DNA of 64,000 bases, taken from CAWEWH01 sp963812775 (GTDB taxonomy: Bacteria; Pseudomonadota; Alphaproteobacteria; Rhizobiales; Beijerinckiaceae). Positions 17,524-25,467 of the stretch are shown one piece after another. The notes under the pieces are model-generated. The model ran no database searches. It saw only the letters and a list, made by a program, of their open reading frames with translations, and was not told the DNA's origin. The stretch covers positions 310,001 to 374,000 of the forward strand of contig CAWEWH010000005.1 in NCBI GenBank assembly GCA_963812775.1. The letters run 5' to 3'. The position numbers and the translations under genes are program-made. Position 1 is the first letter of the stretch. Each line of letters starts with the position of its first letter.

Positions 17524-18759
17524 ATGAGCTTTGTCGTCAATTTCACCAAGCGCGTCCGGACTCGCAGGTACGGTCCTGGCGTCGTCGTCAAGCACACCCG
17601 TTACGTGCTGAACTACGGGACCCCAAAACAGGCAAACGGCGCCAGGAATTTTTCGACACGCAGAAGGCGGGACAGGCTCGCCGTTCGGAGCTGAACAAAA
17701 AGGTGGTCACAGGCTCGTACGTGGACGAGCGGACCGTCCCGACGGTCGCCGAGGCCGTTGACCATTGGCTTCAGGACCGGCGACCGAAGGTCAAGGCGAG
17801 CACCTTGGCGGGCTACGAGATCGTTGTTGCCCAGATCAAAGGTCCGGTCTTGATCGGCACCCAGCGCGAGCGCGCCGTCTATACGGCCACGAAGGTGAAG
17901 CCGAAGGGAGCGCGCTTCCTCCCTGGCCTCGGCCACATCAAGCTGTCGGAACTGACCACCGCCGAAATCCGCGTCTGGCATCGCGGGGTCGCCGAGCACT
18001 CTGGCGACTACACTGCCCGCCGCGCCAAGAGCCATCTGAAGGCCATTCTGAGCCTCGCTGAAGAGGACTACGGGGTAAGAGCCCCCTCAATGCCCCAGGG
18101 GCTTGGAAGGGCCCGGGGAAGGCCGCGAAAGACCATCCTAACGTCGGAGCACATCGCGGCGCTGATAGCCGCCGCACGGCAGGACCCGGAGCACGGCATC
18201 TACTATGCCTTCCCGTTCCTTGCGGGCACGCGTCCGAGCGAGCAGCTCGGCTTGCTGTGGCCGGAGATCGACTTCGACAAGAACGTCATCCGTATCCGGC
18301 GCATCCAAGAGCGCGATGGTGCGCTCACCGACATGACTAAGACCGAGGCGGGCACCCGCGAGGTGCCGATGGGCGCCATCCTGCGCGAGATGCTGCTCGC
18401 CTGGCGCGTCCGCTGCCCTACGGAAGGGCAAGGAGCTGCACCGGGTGTTTCCCGGGCCTGGCCGGCTTCAGCCCTGGCCGAAGCCTCGCTTGGGCGGCGG
18501 CGGCCCCCTGCTCTACCAGAACTTCCGCAAGCGCTATTGGACGCCGATCTTCAAGAAGCTCGAGCTGCCCTACGTTACGCCTCATTCGGCGCGGCATTCC
18601 TTCATTTCAACGCTTCAGGCTCAAGGCATCGAGGTTGGTCTGGTCGCCAAGCTCGCTGGTCATGCCAGTGCAGTCGTCACGCTGGGGCATTACACGCAAG
18701 CCGTTCGCGGCGGCGAGGCAGCCGTCGAGGCACTCGAGAAAGCGTACGCGTCCACCTGA
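17524..18759 (+). CDS. Tyrosine recombinase/integrase (two compensating frameshifts)
   Basis: Start ATG 17524 (MSFVVNFTKRVRTRRYGPG). The frame changes near 17620 (to RDPKTGKRRQEFFDTQ) and again near 18420, so the total length of 412 codons is preserved. The catalytic set is visible: Arg in LAGTRPSEQLGLLW, His-x-x-Arg in HSARHSF, His in LAGHASAVVTLGHYTQ, whose Tyr is the nucleophile. The phage-type SAM-like N-terminal domain precedes it (VADHWL-like VAEAVDHWLQDRRPKVKAS). It catalyses integration/excision of the element. The broken frames suggest indel errors or a recently inactivated integrase. Confidence 0.85.
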
Positions 18760-18777
18760 AACCCAGGAGATCCCACG

Positions 18778-19092
18778 ATGCCAAAGCCACTCGTCATCGA
18801 CGGCATTCGCTTCGCAAGCCAAAGTGCGGCCCTCTCGCACGTCCAAGGCATCCTCTACAAATACCAGCTGCATCAACGATTGGTGGGCCAGGACGCGACG
18901 TTCGTTCGGGCGCTGTTTGATCGACACCCTGAACGAGATGCGAAAATGGCTGGTCAAGACATCGACCACTTCGAGATTCGTGAACAACAATACGGAACGC
19001 GCTCGTTCGTTCTCGTGCGCGCCGACGGCTCCTCGGATGACTTCGCCATCAACAAGGCACTTCGCGGTAGAGCGCCGGAAAGGACCACCTAA
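18778..19092 (+). CDS. DUF3223 domain protein (104 aa)
   Basis: The whole protein fits DUF3223: an N-terminal FASQSAALSHVQGILYKY segment, LFDRHPERDAKMAGQDIDHF, and a final GTRSFVLVRADGSSDDFAIN. The domain is often next to or fused with nuclease or HNH modules in mobile elements. Its function is not established. It starts 18 bases after the integrase stop with GGAGATCCC upstream, so it may be cotranscribed as element cargo. Confidence 0.7.
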   Translation: MPKPLVIDGIRFASQSAALSHVQGILYKYQLHQRLVGQDATFVRALFDRHPERDAKMAGQDIDHFEIREQQYGTRSFVLVRADGSSDDFAINKALRGRAPERTT

Positions 19093-19222
19093 GTTCCTCG
19101 GCGGCCAGGCGCCTTAGACTCCCCCAACAATCAATAGGACGAGCATGCGCACACGAGGCCACCATCGACAACAGATGGCAAGACGGGCCCCTAAAATGAT
19201 ACGCTCAAGCGCAGCGGCTAGC

Positions 19223-19555
19223 TCAGTTCGGCTTCGCACTTAGCAGCCGCACCAATGCGTTCTCCCAGTCGTCGCCTCGGCAAATCGATATGAGGCGCGT
19301 ATCGCCGTGAGCGCACCAGTCAGCGCTAAACACCTTACCTCCAGACCAGATATCCACCAGTTCTCTGGACACCCGCATTCCGCTCGTTCCGTAGATGCCG
19401 TGGTGCACTGTATGTGTCGGTTCCAAAAACTCAGTGAAGATGACGCTGACTTCGTCGCCCGCAAAATGGATGCTACGGCGCACCATGTCGCCGCGCGCCT
19501 TCAAGAATGAGACACCTTCATTTCGAATCAGATCGATCAACGCGTTGCGCTTCAT
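19223..19555 (-). CDS. Hypothetical protein (110 aa)
   Basis: I start at ATG 19555 because AGGGAGGTAGCG immediately precedes it; the longer upstream in-frame sequence has no Shine-Dalgarno and an unlikely composition. Sequence MKRNALIDLIRNEGVSFLKARGD, then DEVSVIFTEFLEPTHTVHHG and a Gly/Trp-rich end. Soluble, no family recognised. Flanked by element-like small genes. Confidence 0.55.
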   Translation of the reverse strand: MKRNALIDLIRNEGVSFLKARGDMVRRSIHFAGDEVSVIFTEFLEPTHTVHHGIYGTSGMRVSRELVDIWSGGKVFSADWCAHGDTRLISICRGDDWENALVRLLSAKPN

Positions 19556-19875
19556 CGCTACCTCCCTGCTGGGAGCATGGGTATATTGCAGTGGAAATCG
19601 CCGCGCCAACGTGATGGGGTGTTCCGCAAATTCGCTACAGTGCGCTCGAGTGATCAAGAATTGCTTCGGGCACCCTGGAATGCATCTTAGTGCAGAAGCG
19701 CTGCGACGATTTGCGCAGTGCGTCTTCGTCAACAACTCCACGTCGCGAACTCCCTCGATGGCAATGGGCACTGGCATAGTCCAAAGGGTGCAATAACCTA
19801 GAGGCACGCCGATCTCTGTTGACGCTAGCTCCATGGGCCACGTAGCCTCCGCAATTGGTTGGGGAGAAGGTTCGA

Positions 19876-20181
19876 GTGACGTCCGAGGAGGCGTTCAAGG
19901 CAGCGATGCTGAACATCTACAAGCGCGCCGACGCGGAGTGCTCCTATCGACCTACCTACCTATTGCAAATGATCGACACCGATGGCGGTGTCGGCGCTGC
20001 GAAGCGCCTTCTGAAGGCTAACCATCTATCTGCCGGCTTCAGTAGACTTTGGGAGCTAGGCCGCCTCGACCTGACCGTGGAGGCACTCGTGCTTGACCGC
20101 AATTGGGCAGATTTGTTCTCGGCTGACGAAAAGGAAGTAGCGCGCAGGAGGCTCTCCCAGTTCAACTACAAGACTGACTGA
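19876..20181 (+). CDS. Hypothetical protein (about 101 aa)
   Basis: GTG 19876 is preferred because GGGGAGAAGG lies 5 bases upstream; a TTG at 19855 would add seven residues. The sequence has a compact helical look (EAFKAAMLNIYKRADAEC; AAKRLLKANHLSAGFSRLWE; RLDLTVEALVLDRNWADLF). Small proteins of this pattern are widespread in bacteria but uncharacterised. No partner gene is obvious. Confidence 0.6.
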   Translation: MTSEEAFKAAMLNIYKRADAECSYRPTYLLQMIDTDGGVGAAKRLLKANHLSAGFSRLWELGRLDLTVEALVLDRNWADLFSADEKEVARRRLSQFNYKTD

Positions 20182-20247
20182 TAGCTCGGCGTCGCCGGCA
20201 AGCGCCTCGCGAACTCCCCCTAGTGATAAAGGGATTGGCATAAACTC

Positions 20248-20530
20248 GAAGGGGACCCAGTTCGACGACGCACAATCCTTCGAATGTTTGCTTCAGCTGC
20301 AATCGGCCGCCGAAGTGACCGCAATGTAATTCAGAGGATGCCTCGCCTCCTAGCGACGGCCTTCTTAGATGCCCGCTTCCGCCGGCCTGGCGTTGCCGTG
20401 CCCTCTCCATCAACGAGAAGCTGCGCGACCGGAACCTTCAAAGCTTCGGCCGTGTGCCACAGCGTGACGATCGTCGGATTGCGTTGTCCTACCTCCAGGC
20501 CGCTGACGTAGGCCCGGTCTACGCCCATGC
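20248..20530. repeat. Copy 1 of a diverged ~270-bp direct repeat (XRE gene 3' half plus flank)
   Basis: This stretch and 21335-21602 align along their length, from GGGGACCCA-GTTCGAC through TTCGAATGTTTG to GTGTGCCACAGCGT-ACGATCGTCGGATTGCG, with scattered substitutions and small indels. The repeats are in the same orientation about 1.09 kb apart and share the XRE coding part. Confidence 0.75.
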
Positions 20531-20612
20531 GCTCTGCTAGCTGCTCCTGCGACAGGTCAGCAGCCAGCCGATACCGCCTCACGTTCTGTCCAACAACTCG
20601 CCGCACGTCCAT
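20331..20612 (-). CDS. XRE-family HTH regulator (93 aa)
   Basis: A single lambda-repressor-like helix-turn-helix: VGQNVRRYRLAADLSQEQLAERMG, DRAYVSGLEVGQRNPTIVTL and WHTAEALKVPVAQLL. The tail is basic (GRRKRASKKAVARRRG). Downstream on the minus strand, a one-base-shifted frame continues with a tail (FEGLC-VELGPL) that is also conserved in the second copy at 21.3-21.6 kb, so the native C-terminus may be longer than the literal stop at 20331. It is divergent from the hypothetical gene at 20685 and may regulate it. Confidence 0.8.
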   Translation of the reverse strand: MDVRRVVGQNVRRYRLAADLSQEQLAERMGVDRAYVSGLEVGQRNPTIVTLWHTAEALKVPVAQLLVDGEGTATPGRRKRASKKAVARRRGIL

Positions 20613-20684
20613 GAAACGATGCGGCCAGAATTGTGTACTATCGTGCTACGCATTATAATGCACGTTACGCCATGGGTAGCTGAA

Positions 20685-21214
20685 ATGTCTGGGCAGATCT
20701 TCTTCAGGCCTTCGGAGTTGGTTTACTCGTTTACGTCTCGGGAAAGCTATTGGTCCGGCAGGTGCGTGTCCAAGTTCTTGAATTCTGTCACTGGCGGCCG
20801 AGAACCCATCGAGTTCCTAGGAAGAGTTGAAAACGATCTGCAGATACGCGTTCGCGACGATCGCAGAATCGACGAGACAGTGATCTTTGCGGGTGCCGAA
20901 GCGATAGTCAGTGAGCATCTCAGCTTTTTCCACACGGGTCCGATCTCGTCGTAAGCCGCTACCATCAGTTTGATGACGGTGAAGCGGTTTCCTTCGGACT
21001 GTTCCTATCTTCGGGGAAGCTGAGGGCCGTCGAAAGGCTGTTGCACCAACATCTCACAAGTCCAGTCCAATTTGGGGTTGCATTTATTTTCACTGGCTTT
21101 CGAGACAGCGGCCTCAACGTTGAGGTCTTGCCGACCATCGAAGAATTCCGAGCCGGAAGGCCCCACGTGTGTGCGCGCGATCTCGAATTCACGGTAAGGA
21201 CGGTGAACGTATAA
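20685..21214 (+). CDS. Hypothetical protein (about 176 aa, one frameshift)
   Basis: The first frame (MSGQIFFRPSELVYSFTSRE... AIVSEHLSFFHTGPIS) breaks near 20950. The sequence continues one base away (VVSRYHQFDDGEAVSFGLFL ... GVAFIFTGFRDSGLNVEVLP ... LEFTVRTVNV) to a TAA at 21212. Both halves have protein-like composition. No family recognised. It is divergent from the XRE gene, an arrangement common for a regulator and the gene it controls. Confidence 0.5.
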
Positions 21215-21332
21215 CCGTTTGGCTGCGCCGTTGATGTTTGTCGCCTGGTGTTTGCGCGCCAGCCGTGCCTTTCGATTGGTCCGCGATGGGAGCCAGCCGC
21301 GCACTCTGCTCACGGGCTTGGTTTGGGATAGC

Positions 21333-21602
21333 TTAAAGGGGACCCAACTCGACCGCGCACAATCCCTCGAAATGTTTGTTTCCGCTACAACCCGTTGCGA
21401 AGTGGGCGCGATGCAGTTCGGGACATCGCTTAGCGGAGCATCTTCTTCGACGCACGCTTCCGGCGGCTCGGGTGGCGGCTCCCTCTTCATCAACGAGCAG
21501 CTCTGCCACCGGAACTTTCAGACGCCTCGGCCGTGTGCCACAGCGTCACGATCGTCGGATTGCGCTGCCCTCCGAGCCGCTCACGTAAGCTCGATCCAGC
21601 GG
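21333..21602 (-). pseudogene. Truncated, frameshifted second copy of the XRE gene
   Basis: On the minus strand the sequence GGQRNPTIVTLWHTAEA is recovered intact, but the start of the helix-turn-helix gene is missing. An extra base after TAEA shifts the frame; correcting it gives LKVPVAELLVDEEG and a tail ending CAVELGPL. It lacks the N-terminal half of the DNA-binding domain, so it is a remnant of a duplication of the gene at 20331-20612. Confidence 0.7.
21335..21602. repeat. Copy 2 of the diverged ~270-bp direct repeat
   Basis: Counterpart of 20248-20530 (see that entry). Similarity fades at about 21600, inside the XRE gene, which marks the breakpoint of the duplication. Confidence 0.75.
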
Positions 21603-21656
21603 AACCGCTCGACCCAGCGGTCCCGATGTTTTTCAGGATAATGTTGCAGCCAATCA

Positions 21657-21679
21657 TGGGCGAGTGTCTGACTCGCCCA
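21657..21679 (-). terminator. Hairpin downstream of the exonuclease I gene
   Basis: Perfect 9-bp stem TGGGCGAGT / ACTCGCCCA with a 5-base loop, about 100 bases after the minus-strand stop at 21776. No T run follows on either strand. It could end the XRE-ImmA-ExoI transcript. Confidence 0.4.
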
Positions 21680-21775
21680 GCTTCAGAGCGGCCAGAGCAA
21701 CTAAGATGGGCAAAGGCGTCTTCATCTTGGTGCCGCGGTTCGAGATCGTCGCAAGTGATACCATCAAAAAAATTC

Positions 21776-23224
21776 TCATCGCGGTGTAGTTCGCATCCGA
21801 ACGCCATCGGGGACTTGAGGGCCGAGCATCTGCTCGACCGCTTGGCGATACACCTCGAGATAAGACTGATACCGTGCCAATAGGGGCGCGCGGTTGGCAT
21901 CGGCAGCCGGCATGGCTTCGATTCGATGTTGCGCGCCGCAAATCGTCGTCCATGGAACACCAGTACCGTCGCTTGACATATGCCGCTCCCCAATCGCAGC
22001 CTTCAGGCTCGCCCGCGTTCGATCGTCGAGGAGGTCCGGGCGCTCAAAGAAGATCTGCCTGCGCCCGAGCCGTCTGAACCGCTCGTCGGCGAACTCCTGA
22101 ATGATACGTGGACGCGCACTCCAATCGGCGGCATGGAAGGCCGTCATGACCTGCTCGTCCTCGTTGGTCGCGAACTGATCGTAAAGTTGGTTCTCGACAT
22201 GAGGAGATAAGGGGTAGACCGGCTCAGCGGCCATCGCCGCCGCCAAGAGACGGGCAACGAAGGTGGGATCGGACCGCAGGCTCGCTGCTTGTCCGAGATA
22301 GACGGCCTCGGCCGAAAACTCCTTCAGGTTCTCCAGCTCGAAGAGAGGTAGCATCATCGGCGAAGCGTTGATCCGGATGCGCCGGATCGGGCCACCCTGC
22401 GCTGACACAGCTGCAACCAAGCCATCGGACTCCATTGACCGAAGGCTCATGACATCGGACGCGAGGTCAACGCAGTAATGAAGGTTGGCGTCCCTTGCGC
22501 TCGACCCAGCCACGCGAGTACGCGCAAGCCGCGGTCGTCCGGACGCGGATCGACGAGAATGACGGCATCTTCCTCTTCGAGAAAGGTGCGTGCAGAGACC
22601 TTGGTGGTGAAGCGCAGGAATTGCGGACCAAATCTCCGGTGCCCGCTCCGCAATCAGACTGGCAAAGCCACAACAGGGCCTCGACATCTGCTACGGCGTC
22701 ATGGCTCGAAGGTTGGCTTGAAGCCGTTAGCCGCGCAGATGTCTTCAAGACCGGAAGCCGGGGGTGCCTTGCGCACCGGTTGCGGCAGCAAGGGTGTCAG
22801 GCCTCAGCGCATGCACGGCACGCGCGAGACGCAATGCATCGCCGCGCGCATTTCCGTGGTTGCTAGTCAGATAGGCGGGGTGCAGCGTCTGATAGAGACC
22901 ATGACGCAGGAAAGCTTCGTCGAAGCGGATCGAGTTGTAGCCGATGAAGGTTGACGGCGACCAACCGAGCAGGGTTTGTCCGAACCTGCACATCATCTCC
23001 AGGAAAGAAGGTCGCGCGGTCGAGCAAAGCTCGTCGATTCCGATCCCGTTCACAAAGAGCGCTTCAGGCGACGGCAAGAATATGCGGCATCAGCCGCGAC
23101 TTTGACCTCGAGCCTTTCGATCGGGACGAAGCTTCTCGTCGGTTCGAATCGCGGCGAAGTGGACGATCTGATCGAAGGCCGCGCTAAGGCCCGTCGTTTC
23201 TGTATCGTAGAAGACGAAGCCCAT
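21776..23224 (-). CDS. sbcB: Exodeoxyribonuclease I (SbcB/ExoI family), several frameshifts
   Basis: Joining frames gives about 480 residues, the ExoI length. The start at 23224 reads MGFVFYDTETTGLSAAFDQIV, the DEDD exonuclease motif I, followed by RTDEK. Further on are FIGYNSIRFDEAFLRHGLY (motif II), RGDALRLARAVHALRPD, HDAVADVEALL (motif III), then the ExoI-specific C-terminal part (ENQLYDQFATNEDEQVMTAF; FADERFRRLGRRQIFFE). At least five one-base shifts separate these. ExoI degrades single-stranded DNA 3' to 5' and removes overhangs. It is the last gene of an operon behind XRE and ImmA, 11 bases after the ImmA stop. Confidence 0.8.
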
Positions 23225-23235
23225 CTCGGATCGTT

Positions 23236-23753
23236 CTAGCGTGGGGCGAATAGCCGGAACCGCATGGCGGCATCACTGACGCGGAACTTCTTTGCTCAGA
23301 GACGCGATGAACTCGTCGTCTTCGAAGGCGATGCTTCGCACCCCCAAAGCGGCTGTCAACAAGGCTTCGGGCATCAAGAGCTCTGAGGCAAACGCATTGG
23401 CTTCGATTTCCAGTTCGTCGGTCCCGGCTTCCGTCAGCGCATCCCGGTTCAGAATATGCTTGTCGACATGGACCAACTCCTCCAGGACCGATCGGTGAAG
23501 ACAGAGATGGCCCAACTCGTGCGACAGTGTGAAGCGCTGTCGGTTCGGGTGATGCAACGAATTCACGCCAATGATCGGGACGCCGTCCTGGATCGACACC
23601 ATTCCCGAAAGATCGCCGTCCAACGGCGCGTATTGAACCCGCACCTTCATCGCGCGCGCGATGCGCTCGACCTGGACCGGCGCGGACTTCACTGCAAATT
23701 TCTCGACGACCTCTCGCGCCTCCTGCCGCGCGCCTTGCTTGTCGGCCGCCCAT
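23236..23753 (-). CDS. ImmA/IrrE-family metallopeptidase (frameshifts at both ends)
   Basis: The central frame carries the zinc-protease motif HELGHLCLH and a downstream EIEANAFASELLMPE segment, the signature of ImmA/IrrE proteases. The native start is probably the ATG at 23753, which overlaps the XRE stop; removing one G there puts it in frame with EAREVVEKFAVKSAPVQVER. At the other end, one base out, the protein continues FRVSDAAMRFRLFAPR to a stop at 23236. ImmA-type enzymes cleave a partner XRE repressor after DNA damage or mating signals, and the adjacent XRE gene is the obvious candidate. Length about 172 residues. Confidence 0.8.
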
Positions 23754-24133
23754 CAGCGCCGCCGTTCGGGTTTGGACATCAGAGCTTTGCTGATCACGTC
23801 TTCCACCTGTGCCTTCTCGATGGAGGTGAGGGAGTCGTTCGAGAACCGAATGCATCGTCGCGCCTGATCAGCCGTCTGCGGCATTCGCGCCTTGGGCCCA
23901 GGCGCCGGGTCGGCGCAGCGGCAGGAGATCGGTGATGGAACTTAGCTCAAGAGCGTCCACGAGTTCATAAACGTGGTGCAGCATCGCGCGCTGGCGGCCG
24001 GTTTCGATGTTGGCCAGCGAAGCGCGCGTGTCAGGCCGATCCTTTCGGCCACCTGCGCCTGTGTAAGTTTGAGATTGTTGCGATGCGCCGCGACGTTGCG
24101 GCCAAGGAGCCGATAAATTTCGGCTTCGTCCAT
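23753..24133 (-). CDS. XRE-family repressor paired with ImmA (frameshifts)
   Basis: Starts MDEAEIYRLLGRNVAAHRNN, then LTQAQVAERIGLTRASLANI and GRQRAMLHHVYELVDAL across a one-base shift: a standard HTH repressor domain. A second shift near 23870 leads to CIRFSNDSLTSIEKAQVEDV and the stop at 23753, which overlaps the ImmA start. Total about 126 residues. It is expected to repress its own operon, and perhaps the divergent MBL/E1 operon, until ImmA cleaves it. Targets are inferred from layout only. Confidence 0.75.
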
Positions 24134-24163
24134 GCGAGGGACACAAACCCTGTTCGCGCGAAA

Positions 24164-24207
24164 TGTCAATGACACAATCATCTAGTGATTGCAATACAAT
24201 CTATTGC
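24164..24207. promoter_or_regulatory. Two palindromes in the divergent promoter region, candidate XRE operators
   Basis: TGTCA-A-TGACA at 24164-24174 and GCAATA-N5-TATTGC at 24191-24207 are perfect inverted repeats in the 189-base gap between the XRE-ImmA-ExoI operon and the MBL-E2/E1-JAB-patatin operon. The surrounding sequence is locally AT-rich. XRE repressors bind such short palindromes, so one site could control both operons. Inference from position and symmetry. Confidence 0.5.
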
Positions 24208-24322
24208 CAAAATTTAATGTTCCAATGGATCGAGTCTGGCGGTGGAACCAAGTCACTTTTGCTCATGGGGGAGGGCTGATGAAACCGGCGCGTGTGCGCC
24301 ACAGCATGCGGAGTTGGCAATA

Positions 24323-25467
24323 ATGGTTGCGAAAGTCCATTTCTTCCCGCTCGGGAATGCCGACACGCTGCGCATCGACCTCGCCAACGGCGACAAGGTC
24401 CTCGTCGACTACGCCAACATGCGCTGCGCCGACGACAAGACGACCTGCGCTGCGATCTGCCGCAGGAGCTGCGGCGCGATCTCGCGAAGGCCGCGACGCA
24501 ACAACTACAACGCGGTCTGCATCACCCACCTCGACGACGACCACTGCAAGGGCTTCGGCGAGTTCTTCTGGCTGCGCCATGCCAAGGTCTATCAGGACGA
24601 CGACCGCATCCAGTATCGACGAGCTCTGGGTGCCGGCCTGCGCGCTTCTCGAGGACTGGCCTCGACGGTGACGCCCGCCTCGTCCGCGCCGGAGGCCCGT
24701 CCACCGCCTGCGCGAAGGCAAGGGCATCCGTGGTCTTCTCGCGTCCCGAGCGGCTCAAGGAGTGGATGGAGGAGAACGGCATCGACTACGAAAGCCGCAA
24801 GCACCTGATCGTCGACGCCGGCAAGCTCGTGCCCGGCTACACGAAGGAAGGCCCGGCGCAGGCCGAGTTCTTCGTCCACAGCCCGTTCGGCTGGCCGTCA
24901 GGACGGACAGGACGGTCATCGACCGCAACGGCAACTCGATCGTGATGCAGGTGACGTTCCGGGAAGGGGTACACGGACTCCTACCTCGTTCCTCGGTTCG
25001 GACGTCGACTACGAGAGCACTCTCGCGATCGTCCAGATCAGCCGCGAGCACGGCAACGAGGACCGCCTGCTGTGGGACCTGATGAAGCTGTTCCACCATT
25101 GCTCCTATCTCTCGCTCGGCCCCGACCGCGGCGTCGACGAGACCAAGGCGGTGCCGGACGTGAAGTGGCTGTTCGAGACCAGGGCCGGCGACGGCGGCGT
25201 CATCGTTTCGCCGAGCTGGCCGATCCCGGCAAAGGGCATCGAAGGAGGACGACGACGTACCAGCCGCCGCACCGTCAGGCGGCCAACTCATCACCGCCGC
25301 GTCGTCCGGCAACTCGACGGGACTTTCGTCGGTGACGATGGAGCAGCCCTCGAAGGCCGCGCCCAAGCCGTTCGGCTACGAGATCACGGCCTTCGGCATC
25401 GCCTTGATCATCGCCGCGCCGATGGTCAGCGCCTGCGGCGGCGAGCACGACCCCGCGCGCCGGCTGA
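24323..25467 (+). CDS. MBL-fold hydrolase of the ComEC-like type, first gene of a conjugation/patatin operon (many frameshifts)
   Basis: Starts MVAKVHFFPLGNADTLRIDL and KVLVDYANMRCADDKT, the first strands of the beta-lactamase fold. NYNAVCITHLDDDHCKGFGE follows, with the zinc motif HxDxDH in the form used by ComEC-like and related MBL proteins. Later parts in other frames are IDELWVPACALLED, FSRPERLKEWMEENGIDYES, WDLMKLFHHCSYLSLG, VPDVKWLFETRAGDGGVIVS and QPPHRQAAN. About 380 residues if joined, ending in TGATG over the next start. At least eight shifts. Likely a metal-dependent phosphodiesterase or nuclease; the substrate is unknown. Confidence 0.65.
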
